A stretch of 64,000 nt of DNA from Verrucomicrobiota bacterium (GTDB lineage: Bacteria; Verrucomicrobiota; Verrucomicrobiia; Opitutales; Opitutaceae), in the NCBI GenBank assembly GCA_003641745.1, contig QNAI01000007.1, positions 1 to 64,000 of the forward strand, written 5' to 3'. The notes under the pieces were generated by a model. That model was not told the origin of the DNA and did no database searches. It saw only the letters and a list, made by a program, of their open reading frames with translations. Positions 1 through 8,009 of the stretch are shown piece after piece. Both the position numbers and the translations under genes were made by a program. The first letter of the stretch is position 1. The number at the start of each line of letters is the position of its first letter.

Positions 1-108
1 CGAGCCGACCCGGTCGATGCTCGTCCGGTTCAACCCCTCCATCGATGGCCCGGCCCCACCCAGGAATTCCGGAGAATCCGGGCTAAAGATCGATACCAAT
101 CCCCAATA

Positions 109-1257
109 TCAGCCGGTAATCATCCGGTAATCATCCGGCGCCGGTTTGGCGTCGTCTTCATTGGCGACCGGGTTCTGCACCCGGTCCCAGATGAACGACA
201 CGTCGAAATCGAATACCCTGGTCAACTCAAACTCGAGCGAATTCAACCAATGCGTGTCGAGTCCACCCGACTCCTCGCTCCCGACAGCCACCCGGAGCTG
301 GGACGTAAAATCGTTGGCTTTGGTCAGGTCCTTCTCAAAGGTCATCTGGGCGACGATAATCGGGGTCTTGCGGGTTTCATCCTCACCGGGCTGGACCGAA
401 AAATATTTCGTGTACTGATAAGCCGGACCAACGGCCACGCTCCACTCGGTCGTATCTGTCTGGGTAAACCAATAGCCCAGCTGTGCGCCCAAACTTACCC
501 GGTGCTCAATATTCTGTAAGGAATCGCGGTAATACTGCAGGTTGACCGGCCGGATAAAGAATTTCCGATCGAAGAAATAGTCATAATAGTTGGTCACGCG
601 ATGGTTGTTGACCGTATCCACATCGTTTAGACGACTGACCGTGCCGAGGTATTCCAACACGAAACGCGTCCGGCCCGTCCGGCGCCTGATATTCCACCAG
701 GTATTGTAGTCGAGCTGCGCGATGTTGCCACTGCGTAAGTCAAGGCCCAGCGAGACCCTGGCTGTCCAGTGACTGAGTTCACCTTCGTCTCCGTGCGCGA
801 TTGCGACCAGATCGCCTCGGTCAAAACTGACCTCGCGACCACCCTTCACCACGACCCGATCACCCTTCATGAAGATCGCGCCCAGCGCCGTCTCGTGCGA
901 TTCCGAATAGATCTCGTGGTAACGCTTGGTCCGGATCTGCTTGATGTCCTTGAAGTCGAATGAGAGGAAGTCCAGTTCATCGCTGTCAAATTCCAGCTTC
1001 CCGTTGTACATGGCGATGATCTCGCCCTTGAGCCATTCGTCGGACACGAGTTGGATCCAGTCAAACCCATCGATCGGCGGGGTCCAGTCGGATTGGACGG
1101 AAGGGTTGTCATCCAGGTCCTCGGTTTCGTGCGCCCCGACATGGATTGGCCCGATCAATCCCGCGATCATCGCGGTCATTCCAAAAACACCGCTCCGACT
1201 CAAACCCATACAAGAGGAAGTCCGGACAGGGCAGCTGTAATTCATCATCATCTCCAT
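109..1257 (-). CDS. DUF481 (YdiY-like) outer-membrane beta-barrel protein, C-terminus frameshifted
   Basis: The product is about 382 residues from the ATG at 1257. Several ATGs follow in quick succession (1251, 1248, 1245), so the exact start is uncertain. An N-terminal hydrophobic stretch (about residues 24-40) looks like a signal peptide ending near VGAHE. The middle holds an SH3-like segment ending in FDRGDLVAIAHGD. The rest has the alternating aromatic and charged pattern of DUF481 barrels (VSLGLDLRSGN, WSVAVGPAYQYTKYF). Function is unknown; an outer-membrane role is inferred from the family. The reading frame stops as DDYRMITG because of an 11-bp tandem duplication at 115-136. Without one copy, the frame would continue as DDYRLILGIGIDL to a stop at 83-85, a normal terminal beta-strand. 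The gene may therefore be a recent pseudogene or a switchable variant. Confidence 0.8.
   Translation of the reverse strand: MEMMMNYSCPVRTSSCMGLSRSGVFGMTAMIAGLIGPIHVGAHETEDLDDNPSVQSDWTPPIDGFDWIQLVSDEWLKGEIIAMYNGKLEFDSDELDFLSFDFKDIKQIRTKRYHEIYSESHETALGAIFMKGDRVVVKGGREVSFDRGDLVAIAHGDEGELSHWTARVSLGLDLRSGNIAQLDYNTWWNIRRRTGRTRFVLEYLGTVSRLNDVDTVNNHRVTNYYDYFFDRKFFIRPVNLQYYRDSLQNIEHRVSLGAQLGYWFTQTDTTEWSVAVGPAYQYTKYFSVQPGEDETRKTPIIVAQMTFEKDLTKANDFTSQLRVAVGSEESGGLDTHWLNSLEFELTRVFDFDVSFIWDRVQNPVANEDDAKPAPDDYRMITG
115..136. repeat. 11-bp tandem duplication (2 copies) in the 3' end of the DUF481 gene
   Basis: The unit ggtaatcatcc occurs at 115-125 and again at 126-136 with no mismatch. Eleven is not a multiple of three, so the second copy shifts the minus-strand reading frame of the DUF481 gene and creates the early stop at 109-111. 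Confidence 0.95.
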
Positions 1258-1373
1258 TCCCGGGTTGACATTTCCTTCTCCGCGGATCGCACCACCCTTT
1301 CTAGTCCGGATGCGTTTCCAGCTTCGAGCCAAAAGAGACGTCCATCACCGGCCACCGCCCGCTTCACGCCCGA

Positions 1374-2909
1374 TCAGGCGAAGCTGATCCGAGGTGGGCC
1401 GACCGGTTCGCGCTCCATGTGGAACCGGGCCAGGCGGTGGAGGAGTCGTCCCCGGATCTCCCCGAACTCGGGATCGGCCCAGAGATTGCGGTACTGATCC
1501 GGATCGTCCTGAAGATCGTAGAGTTCGCCTTCCTCGGTATGCCGGTAGACCACCAGCTTGTGTCGATCGGTGATCAGGGTGTGCTGGTTCAGGGTCGACC
1601 GAGTGGCTCTCATCTCCACCAGAACGGCGTCCTGCACCGCCTCGGCCTCTCCCTTGAGGATCGGCCTCAGATCAGCTCCCTGCCACTCCTGAGGCGGGGC
1701 GATTCCGGCCAGTGAGAGGAAAGTCCTCGGCAGGTCGACCAGATTGGCCAGGGCAGGCACCGTGCCGCGTTTCCGGATGTGGCCCGGTCCCCAGACCAGT
1801 AGAGGCACCCTCTGGCAATCCTCGAAAGCCGCGATCCCCTTGCCCCACAGACCGTGATGACCGTGCATCTCCCCGTGATCGGAGGTCCAGACGATGATGG
1901 TGTTCTCAAGCTGGTTCGACTCCTCGAGGGTCCGGATGAGTGTGCCCAGGCGATGGTCGAGAAAGGCGACCATGCCCAGGGTCGCCTGGAGAGCGGCCTG
2001 CCTCCGAGCGTCTTTCTCGGGTTCGCCAAAACAGGAGGGAACGGTGGCTTCCTCACGCACCGCCCCATTGAGGGCAGCCGGTGCGCCGACCCAATCGTTG
2101 AGCGATCCGAAGTCCTTCCGGTGACACATCCGGTAAACTTCCGGCTTCCGATCGAACTCGCCTTCGCGGTAGCCTTCAAAGACCTCCATCGCATCGGTCC
2201 GGACCCGGCTGTACCAAGGCTCGGGACAGAGGTGAGGTTCGTGTGGATCCTGGAAACTTGCCCAGCAGAACCATGGTCGTCCGGGGTCCTGTCGCCGGAT
2301 AAACCGACGGGTCAGACCGGCCACCCATTCCGTGTCGTGGACCTGTTCGGGGATTTCCCAACTGCCGCAGGCGTGATGGTCATACTCATTTCGCAGGTGG
2401 GGGAACCACGGCCGGAAATCGACCCCGGCATCCTCCAGAAACGCCCGATAGTGCATGGCCGGGGTATTGTTCGTCGTGTGGCCCTTGCTGCCCTCGAATT
2501 CCTCAAAGCCAAGGTAGGGTCCGCGCCAACTGCGAAAGAACGACGGCTCCGGGTCCACGCCGCCCGCCATTTGCCGCGCCTCATCGGCCCTTCGCACAAA
2601 ATGGGTCTTCCCGAACAGGGCTGTATGGTAACCCTCGCCGCCCAGGATCTCCGGCAGGGTGGGCCCCGGAAACGGGTCCGGGGTGACCCCGATGGTGTAG
2701 GCAAGATGGGAAGAGGGATACCGACCGGTCAGGAGGGAAACCCGGGTCGGCGTGCAGACGGGCGACGGACAATAGGCACGATCGAAATGAATCCCTTCGC
2801 GTCCGAGCCGATCCAGGTTGGGCGTGTCGATGGCCCTGAGCCCTTTCAGGCCCAGGTGGTCGAAGCGCTGCTGATCGGTTGTGATGAAAAGGATATTGGG
2901 CCGGGGCAT
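1374..2909 (-). CDS. Sulfatase of the arylsulfatase/choline-sulfatase family
   Basis: The protein is 511 residues from the ATG at 2909, where the family's N-terminus begins (MPRPNILFITTDQQR). The open frame reaches further upstream, but that part is antisense-like sequence over the neighbouring gene. The N-terminal metal-site motif TTDQQ is present. The formylglycine motif C-x-P-x-R is seen as CTPTR at Cys52, followed by SLLTGRYP. A later metal-site segment reads WTSDHGEMHGHHG. It should hydrolyse sulfate esters after conversion of Cys52 to formylglycine; the substrate cannot be read from the sequence. There is no clear signal peptide, which suggests a cytoplasmic location. It starts 23 bp after the larA-like gene, so the two are probably cotranscribed. 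Confidence 0.9.
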   Translation of the reverse strand: MPRPNILFITTDQQRFDHLGLKGLRAIDTPNLDRLGREGIHFDRAYCPSPVCTPTRVSLLTGRYPSSHLAYTIGVTPDPFPGPTLPEILGGEGYHTALFGKTHFVRRADEARQMAGGVDPEPSFFRSWRGPYLGFEEFEGSKGHTTNNTPAMHYRAFLEDAGVDFRPWFPHLRNEYDHHACGSWEIPEQVHDTEWVAGLTRRFIRRQDPGRPWFCWASFQDPHEPHLCPEPWYSRVRTDAMEVFEGYREGEFDRKPEVYRMCHRKDFGSLNDWVGAPAALNGAVREEATVPSCFGEPEKDARRQAALQATLGMVAFLDHRLGTLIRTLEESNQLENTIIVWTSDHGEMHGHHGLWGKGIAAFEDCQRVPLLVWGPGHIRKRGTVPALANLVDLPRTFLSLAGIAPPQEWQGADLRPILKGEAEAVQDAVLVEMRATRSTLNQHTLITDRHKLVVYRHTEEGELYDLQDDPDQYRNLWADPEFGEIRGRLLHRLARFHMEREPVGPPRISFA

Positions 2910-2932
2910 AGCGGGGGGAGCCTGGTGGAGCT

Positions 2933-4210
2933 TCAATTTTCCAGGTAGGGAATGGTCAGGGGACCTTCGGGCAGGATCGCCACCCGGGCGTCGCGCCCGA
3001 TCCGATCGAGCTCCTCGTCCAGACTGGAACGAAGATCCGCTATCGGGGTGAGGTAGGCCCGCTTCACCTCCTCGTCGGCCAATTCGCTGTAGAGCCCGAC
3101 CCGGTTTTTTTGAACGATGAGGGCCAGCAACTGGACCTGCCACCGGTCGACCTCCGAAAACCCCGGTTCGCCGATCGCGTCGAGCGCCTCGCGGGCCGAT
3201 CCGTATCGAAAGAGCATCTGCTTGAACTGACCGTGCTCGGGGAAGCCGTCGTTGCAGCGCGCCGCGGTCAGGATCAACCCGCCCTCCGAGGTGATCTGAT
3301 GCGCCGCCGACATGCCCTTTACGGTCTGGTAGAGATTCAGGTCGAGCGGCGCACCACTGTTCGTGGTGATGACGATCGGAAACGGCTGCGCCACCCCGGC
3401 CATCGTGGTCTCCCGGGCATAGGCACAACCGGCCTCATGGGCCTCGATCACGTCGCCACAGAAGAAACGGGTGATCTCCTTGCGCACATTCAGGGTGACG
3501 TTGAGCAGAAAATCGACCGGCAGGAGCGAGCCCGCCGCCCGCACGTGATCCTGGGTCGGGTTGCCCTCAAATCGGCCCCAAGTGCTGTGCGGGTCGGCGA
3601 TATTGGCGACGCTGTGATAGTGCATGATCGCATCCAGCCCCGCCACTCCGGGGAAACAGGCCTTGTAGCCGCCGGAGAACCCGGCCATGAAATGCGGCTC
3701 GATGAAGCCCAGGAGGATGCGTCGGTCGGCCCGGGCGTATTCACGATTGAATGACACCGGGTACCCGAAGCGCGACCGGCCGACCTCGACCAGGGTGTCG
3801 GCATCCCGGGCGTCATGATTGACGATCCGGTAGCGCTCGTAGATCGAATCGCCGACCATCCGGCGGAGTTCGGCCTCGGTATTGCCACGGTGGGTCCCGG
3901 TCCCGACCACGATGGTGATGTTTCCATCCGGGACGTGATCCAACTCCGCGAACAGCCACGGCAGCAGGCGCTCGTTGGGAAGGGCCCGGGTGATATCGGG
4001 AATGGCCACCGCGACGGAGTCTCCGGCGCCGATGCGTTCCCTGAGCGGCGCACCCCCGATCGGCCGGCGGGCAGCCTCTACAAAGGCGGCGACCTCATCC
4101 TCAAGGCCCGGAATGAAACGAGGCCGGATGATGGTTGCATTGACGCCTTCCAGATCGAGATCGAGGCCGGTTTCGCCATATTCAAGTCGAACAGTCTCAG
4201 ACATGAGCAT
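2933..4210 (-). CDS. larA-like: LarA-family nickel-dependent racemase (DUF2088)
   Basis: The protein is 425 residues (or 423 from the second ATG at 4204). Residues that correspond to the LarA catalytic and pincer-cofactor site are present at almost the same numbering: His107 in GTGTHRGN, His173 in EPHFMAGFSGGYK, Lys183 and His199. LarA enzymes racemise lactate or related 2-hydroxyacids using a nickel-pincer nucleotide bound to the lysine. The accessory genes larB, larC and larE are not in this window, so the cofactor must be made elsewhere. Many homologues act on other hydroxyacids, including sugar acids. The downstream sulfatase, 23 bp away, suggests a role in breakdown of sulfated carbohydrates, but this is inference. 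Confidence 0.85.
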   Translation of the reverse strand: MLMSETVRLEYGETGLDLDLEGVNATIIRPRFIPGLEDEVAAFVEAARRPIGGAPLRERIGAGDSVAVAIPDITRALPNERLLPWLFAELDHVPDGNITIVVGTGTHRGNTEAELRRMVGDSIYERYRIVNHDARDADTLVEVGRSRFGYPVSFNREYARADRRILLGFIEPHFMAGFSGGYKACFPGVAGLDAIMHYHSVANIADPHSTWGRFEGNPTQDHVRAAGSLLPVDFLLNVTLNVRKEITRFFCGDVIEAHEAGCAYARETTMAGVAQPFPIVITTNSGAPLDLNLYQTVKGMSAAHQITSEGGLILTAARCNDGFPEHGQFKQMLFRYGSAREALDAIGEPGFSEVDRWQVQLLALIVQKNRVGLYSELADEEVKRAYLTPIADLRSSLDEELDRIGRDARVAILPEGPLTIPYLEN

Positions 4211-4432
4211 CCATCAAACCGGCTCCGGCCGGTGAGGCAAACGTCGATTCCGGAAAAATGGGGTCAGGCCGTGTAGTGTGTAGTTCAAGCTTTCATGCCC
4301 CTGCTCGAGAAAGAAAGGGTCTTCTGCTCCTGATTGACCGGAACATCGGCACCATCCGGGGCGGTCCTTTCCCCCGGGAGGGGAGCGCGGAATCGGATCA
4401 GCGTGGATGTGGGGATTTGCGACTCACCAAAT

Positions 4433-4678
4433 CTAAAGACCGAGTTTGGCGAGCAACTCATCGACCGAAAGCTTGTGGTGCGCGGCCACTGGTTTCAGCA
4501 CCCCGCCAATAAGAGTACCGGTCTTCAGTGGTCGATGGTTGGGCACTGTGACATGATGTGTGCCGTTGACTTCGGTCGTGAGACGGATGTGCGAACCGTG
4601 TTGACGAATGCTCTCATAGCCCAGGGTATGCAGGGCCTGAACCAAGGCGCTCCCGTTGACGTTGCGCGGGATCTTCAC
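4433..4678 (-). CDS. hicA: HicA-like mRNA interferase toxin
   Basis: This is a basic 81-residue protein of the YcfA/HicA family, which folds as a double-stranded RNA-binding domain and cleaves mRNA. The expected active histidine lies in the motif RQHGSHIRL, followed by HHVTVPNHRPLKTGTL, which is the usual HicA second half. Its start overlaps the end of the upstream antitoxin gene by four bases (ATGA, 4675-4678), so the pair is translationally coupled. The order is antitoxin first, the reverse of the classical hicAB arrangement. Confidence 0.88.
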   Translation of the reverse strand: MKIPRNVNGSALVQALHTLGYESIRQHGSHIRLTTEVNGTHHVTVPNHRPLKTGTLIGGVLKPVAAHHKLSVDELLAKLGL

Positions 4679-4893
4679 ACCGCGAGGACCTCGTCACGCA
4701 CGAAGTGTAATCTGATGACACAGGGTTTCTCTCCGGGCGCTCCGTCGCCGAAGTGACAATGTACGGCTTCACGCACCATCCGACGCAAGTCATCGAGTGA
4801 TTCGCCCTCGGTGGCAATAGCATGACCAAGCGCTACGGCAACGTAACCGCCGTCCGCTTCGTCCTCATGCACCTCAAAAATGATCTCACTCAT
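4675..4893 (-). CDS. hicB: HicB-like antitoxin (short form)
   Basis: This acidic 72-residue protein has the partial RNase H fold of HicB antitoxins: EVHEDEADGGYVAVALGHAIATEGES-type strands followed by a DLRRMVREAV helix. It should bind and inhibit HicA. There is no room for the usual C-terminal ribbon-helix-helix or HTH domain, so autoregulation by DNA binding is doubtful, unless the intergenic repeat at 4974-5012, 81 bp upstream, is recognised by another protein. Confidence 0.8.
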   Translation of the reverse strand: MSEIIFEVHEDEADGGYVAVALGHAIATEGESLDDLRRMVREAVHCHFGDGAPGEKPCVIRLHFVRDEVLAV

Positions 4894-4973
4894 GGCCTTT
4901 CAAGGTAGGTGGGCTCGGCACCTTCGGCAAGCCTGTCGTTCGGGGACGCCGAAAAGGGGTCGAATCGACCACA

Positions 4974-5012
4974 GGGCACTTTGACTGATTCGAGACGGTC
5001 AGCGCGGCAAGG
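4974..5012 (+). repeat. Dispersed intergenic repeat, copy A
   Basis: The copy begins GGGCACTTTGACTGATTCGA and continues GACGGTCAGCGCGGCAAGG. Related copies lie at 48319-48346, 48343-48369 (inverted) and 53882-53920. Copies A and C share 32 of the first 37 bases. It sits between the hicBA operon and the last gene of the flagellar operon. Confidence 0.8.
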
Positions 5013-5038
5013 ATTTGGGCGTCGGGCAAAGCCCTCCT

Positions 5039-5293
5039 TCAATAGCGACACTCGATTTCGGTGACGTTGCCGCAGGTGCAGGTGACGATCAGCTTGGTGA
5101 CACGGCCCCGCTCGACCACGGTCTCGATCCGGGTGCCATGGGCGCCGGTCTCGTTTTGCGGTGAGGAAACCTCGGGGTCCGTCGGTGCCGGTGGCGCGTG
5201 TTCAAGCGGGGGAAGGGTCACAGAGGCATCGGATGCCGTCCGACCCGGATCTGAGCGTGAGATCACTTCGCGTCCTATCAGAAAGTCTTCCAT
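5039..5293 (-). CDS. Small hypothetical protein with a C-terminal Cys motif, last gene of the flagellar operon
   Basis: This is an 84-residue protein of unknown function. The N-terminal 55 residues are Pro/Ser/Glu-rich and probably disordered. The C-terminal 25 residues form a predicted beta-hairpin (ETVVERGRVTKLIVTCTCG) with three cysteines in the pattern C-x-C-x7-C (VTCTCGNVTEIEC). The gene starts 21 bp after motB on the same strand and shares its GC-rich codon use, so it is probably the last cistron of the flagellar operon. The cysteines could hold a metal or a disulfide. I do not recognise the family. Confidence 0.65.
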   Translation of the reverse strand: MEDFLIGREVISRSDPGRTASDASVTLPPLEHAPPAPTDPEVSSPQNETGAHGTRIETVVERGRVTKLIVTCTCGNVTEIECRY

Positions 5294-5314
5294 GGATGTC
5301 GGTCAAAGAGGTGT

Positions 5315-6043
5315 CTACTGGGAGGCCAGGATGGCAAAGCTCAATTCGATTCGCTGATTTTCGGGAGCGCCCGATTCGGTGTCACTGAGAGGCGCGGTAT
5401 CGGCAAATCCGGTCACCCGTTCGAATCGATCCGGATTCACCGCATAGTGTTGCATCTCGCGACGGGCGGCATTGGCGCGGTCCGCGGTCAACTCCCAGGG
5501 ACCGTAATCCGACGAAGTCGCGCGAAAGTCAGATGAGACATGACCGTCGATCCGTATTTTGAAATCCTGTCGATCGGCGATCCAGGCCAGGTTCTGTATG
5601 ACAAAGCGTCCCCATTCAGTGAAGCCTGAAGAACCGGACTCGAACATGGGACGGGTGGCGCGGTCATAAACGATCACCCGAAGCCCGTCCGAGGTGACCT
5701 TCACTTCGACCGGTGAATCTGTTTCGGACTCATCGATGTCGAGCATCCGATAAAAATCGCGCGCCAGGGAATGCAGGAAAGCCGTTTCAGCCAGTGAAGT
5801 GAGGTCCGCCTCCTCACCGCCTCCCTTGACTCCACCCGGTTCAATATCGCTGTTCATCACGCCGCTCGAACTGTCCAGAGGCGAATTGAACGGGCTCTTG
5901 AAGTACTGTGAGGTCGCGAGCAGGATTTCCTGATCCTGGGCCGAGATCCACAGGACCATGAAAAGGGCCATCATCGCCGTCACGAAGTCGGCGTAGGCGA
6001 CTTTCCAGGCACCACCGTGATGAGCTTCCGCTTTTTTTGCCAT
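5315..6043 (-). CDS. motB: Flagellar motor stator protein MotB
   Basis: The protein is 242 residues. The N-terminus KVAYADFVTAMMALFMVLW is the single MotB membrane helix with the proton-binding aspartate in YADF. The C-terminal half (about residues 100-240) is an OmpA-like peptidoglycan-binding domain, with the segments IRIDGHVSSDFR and LTADRANAARREMQHY. With MotA it forms the ion-conducting stator anchored to the wall. It begins 14 bp after motA. Confidence 0.95.
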   Translation of the reverse strand: MAKKAEAHHGGAWKVAYADFVTAMMALFMVLWISAQDQEILLATSQYFKSPFNSPLDSSSGVMNSDIEPGGVKGGGEEADLTSLAETAFLHSLARDFYRMLDIDESETDSPVEVKVTSDGLRVIVYDRATRPMFESGSSGFTEWGRFVIQNLAWIADRQDFKIRIDGHVSSDFRATSSDYGPWELTADRANAARREMQHYAVNPDRFERVTGFADTAPLSDTESGAPENQRIELSFAILASQ

Positions 6044-6057
6044 GTCAGTGGTTCAGA

Positions 6058-6921
6058 TCAGCGGGCGGAGATGGCTGCCTTGAGCGTCTGCTCAAGTTCA
6101 TCCGCTCCCGGCAACAATTTTGCATCGACATTGCGGCGGGCCAGTTCAATCGCCATGATCGGGGCCAATCCCCGGGCATAGGCAGACAGGGCCGTCGCCA
6201 TGCAGTTATAGTATTGAACGGTGCTTTCGTCGTTGAACTTGATCCGATTGGTCAGCGGGTTGACGAATCCATAGGCTCCAAGAATACCCAGGAAGGTTCC
6301 GGTCAGCGCCGCGGCCACCCTTTCGCCCACCACTTCCGGACCCTCCGAGATGGCGGCCATGGTATTGATGATGCCGAGCACGGCCGCAATGATCCCGATC
6401 CCGGGCAGCGAATCGCCCACCAGGTTCAGCACGGTGACCGGGCCGTGGGCTTCGCGCTCCTTGGTCTCGATCTCCGCTTCGAGCAGCGGTTGCAGCTGTT
6501 CGGGCTTGATCTTTCCGTCAATAATCGGCTTGAGGCCGTTGCAGAGAAATTCGACCTGTTCCTTGTTCTTCAGAAAGCGTGGGTATTTCTGAAAAATCGA
6601 GCTGTTTTCCGGTTCCGAAACATGCTCGTCCAATGCGATCAATCCGCTCTTCTTTCCGGTCAGGAACAATTCGTAGAGCACCTTCAGGAGGTCCATATAG
6701 TCATCGCGACCGGGCAGGGTTCCCTTGATCGCGGTGGTGGCGGCGCGGATGGTATTAATCATCACATCCTTCGGGCTGGCCACGATGAGCACGCCCATCC
6801 CGATGCCGCCGATCACGACGAACTCGGAGACGTGCATGAGCACGGCAGGATTCCCGCCCGCGAGCATGAAACCGCCGAGCGTCGCAGCAACAACAACGAA
6901 ATATCCGATAAAAATCAGCAT
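6058..6921 (-). CDS. motA: Flagellar motor stator protein MotA
   Basis: The protein is 287 residues and full length for MotA. It has two N-terminal membrane helices (IGYFVVVAATLGGFMLAG; FVVIGGIGMGVLIVAS), a long charged cytoplasmic loop that includes KYPRFLKNKEQVEFL, and two C-terminal helices with the conserved prolines (GDSLPGIGIIAAVLG; TFLGILGAYGFVNPL). It forms the stator ring with MotB and exerts torque on FliG. It lies between fliA and motB in the flagellar operon. Confidence 0.95.
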   Translation of the reverse strand: MLIFIGYFVVVAATLGGFMLAGGNPAVLMHVSEFVVIGGIGMGVLIVASPKDVMINTIRAATTAIKGTLPGRDDYMDLLKVLYELFLTGKKSGLIALDEHVSEPENSSIFQKYPRFLKNKEQVEFLCNGLKPIIDGKIKPEQLQPLLEAEIETKEREAHGPVTVLNLVGDSLPGIGIIAAVLGIINTMAAISEGPEVVGERVAAALTGTFLGILGAYGFVNPLTNRIKFNDESTVQYYNCMATALSAYARGLAPIMAIELARRNVDAKLLPGADELEQTLKAAISAR

Positions 6922-6936
6922 GAGGGGGGGCCCTTT

Positions 6937-7746
6937 CTATTTGTGCATGACGCTGGTCAGGTAGTTGCGCAGACTGATGACGGCCTGCGAGTGGATCTGG
7001 CAGATCCGGGACTCAGTCAGGCCGAAGACAGCTGCGATCTCCGCCAGGCGCATATCTTCGTAATAATACATGGCCAGGACCTTGCGGGGGACCTCCGGCA
7101 GCTGCTGGATGCGCTCGGCCACCAACCGGATCAGCTCGTCCTTTTCCATCTTGTCCGTCACCGCGACGAGGCTGTCGTCCGGGATGATCTCGTAGAGGTT
7201 CGTTTCCTCCGAATCATCGGGGGAGGTGCAGTGATCGAGCGGGAGGAAGCTGATCGGACGAACCTCCGTCATGAGGGCCTGGTATTCCTTCTCCGAGAGC
7301 TTCATCTCGGTTCTGACCTCAGCCTCAGTCGCCGGGCGCCCCAGTTTCTGCTCAAGATCTTCCACCACTTTGCGCAATTTCTTGAAATTGGTGCGGGCGT
7401 TCCGGGGCATCCAGTCCATCCGTCGCAACTCGTCGAGAATGGCTCCGCGGATGCGCATGGCGGCATAGGAGCCGAACGACTTCTTCTGTTTCGGGTCGTA
7501 CTTTCTCAAGGCCGCGATCAATCCCTGCAACCCCACGCTATGCAGGTCCGCTTCCTCAATATGCGGGGGCAGGTTGATCTTGATCCGGGCAACAATCGAC
7601 TTGACGATCGGCAGATAGAGCTTGAGCAGCTCCTCCTGGGTCTGTTCGTCCGAAGAACTGTTTTCCTGGTAGGTCGATCGAGCCCGTGAGGGGATCGAGG
7701 TCCTGGTTCTGGTCTTGGGTTTCTTGGTCGCGACGGCGTTTTTCAT
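6937..7746 (-). CDS. fliA: Flagellar RNA polymerase sigma factor FliA (sigma-28)
   Basis: The protein is 269 residues with sigma regions 2 to 4: region 2 around LPPHIEEADLHSVGLQGL and KKSFGSYAAMRIRGAILDEL, region 3 around KLGRPATEAEVRTEM, and region 4 with the helix-turn-helix LAEIAAVFGLTESRICQIH. The first 45 residues are a basic, Thr/Ser-rich extension. It should direct transcription of late flagellar genes. Its anti-sigma factor FlgM is not seen here. It starts 8 bp downstream of a small membrane-protein gene in the flhF-fliA interval. Confidence 0.93.
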   Translation of the reverse strand: MKNAVATKKPKTRTRTSIPSRARSTYQENSSSDEQTQEELLKLYLPIVKSIVARIKINLPPHIEEADLHSVGLQGLIAALRKYDPKQKKSFGSYAAMRIRGAILDELRRMDWMPRNARTNFKKLRKVVEDLEQKLGRPATEAEVRTEMKLSEKEYQALMTEVRPISFLPLDHCTSPDDSEETNLYEIIPDDSLVAVTDKMEKDELIRLVAERIQQLPEVPRKVLAMYYYEDMRLAEIAAVFGLTESRICQIHSQAVISLRNYLTSVMHK

Positions 7747-7754
7747 AAGAATTG

Positions 7755-8009
7755 TTAACTTTGGGTTGAGGAGACAGATTCCGTATCACCGGCGGCAGAC
7801 TGCGCCCGCGACGCGGCCTCCCGTTCAAGAAGCACGGTGCGCACACTTCGCGCATAGGTATTGCCGAGCCAGCGGAAGAGCACCGCAGCGGCCAAGCAGC
7901 CGAAGCTGGCCTGAATAAACGATGAGAGGGGTTCCCGCCCGACGGCCCACCCGCCGAGAAAGACGAGCGCGAAGCCGAGAGAGCCACCGATGAGAAGCAG
8001 GAATTTCAT
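7755..8009 (-). CDS. Small two-helix membrane protein in the flhF-fliA interval
   Basis: This is an 84-residue protein with two predicted membrane helices, FLLLIGGSLGFALVFLGGW and SFIQASFGCLAAAVLFRWLG, followed by a soluble Arg/Ser-rich tail. Its ATG overlaps the flhF stop (ATGA at 8006-8009), and fliA starts 8 bp later, so it belongs to the operon. In many bacteria this position holds flhG/fleN, the MinD-like regulator of flagellar number; that gene is absent here. Function is unknown. The two-helix layout resembles small membrane scaffolds, but nothing more specific can be said. Confidence 0.7.
   Translation of the reverse strand: MKFLLLIGGSLGFALVFLGGWAVGREPLSSFIQASFGCLAAAVLFRWLGNTYARSVRTVLLEREAASRAQSAAGDTESVSSTQS

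Noticed and set aside
5006-5038. Terminator for the flagellar operon (GGGCTTTGCCC on the minus strand)
   Set aside because: The stem is only four bases and there is no T-run.
6037-7689. A 550-codon open frame on the plus strand opposite motA and fliA
   Set aside because: It is the antisense shadow of GC-rich coding sequence; the encoded protein is His/Gln/Arg-rich without domain pattern, and the minus strand is clearly coding.
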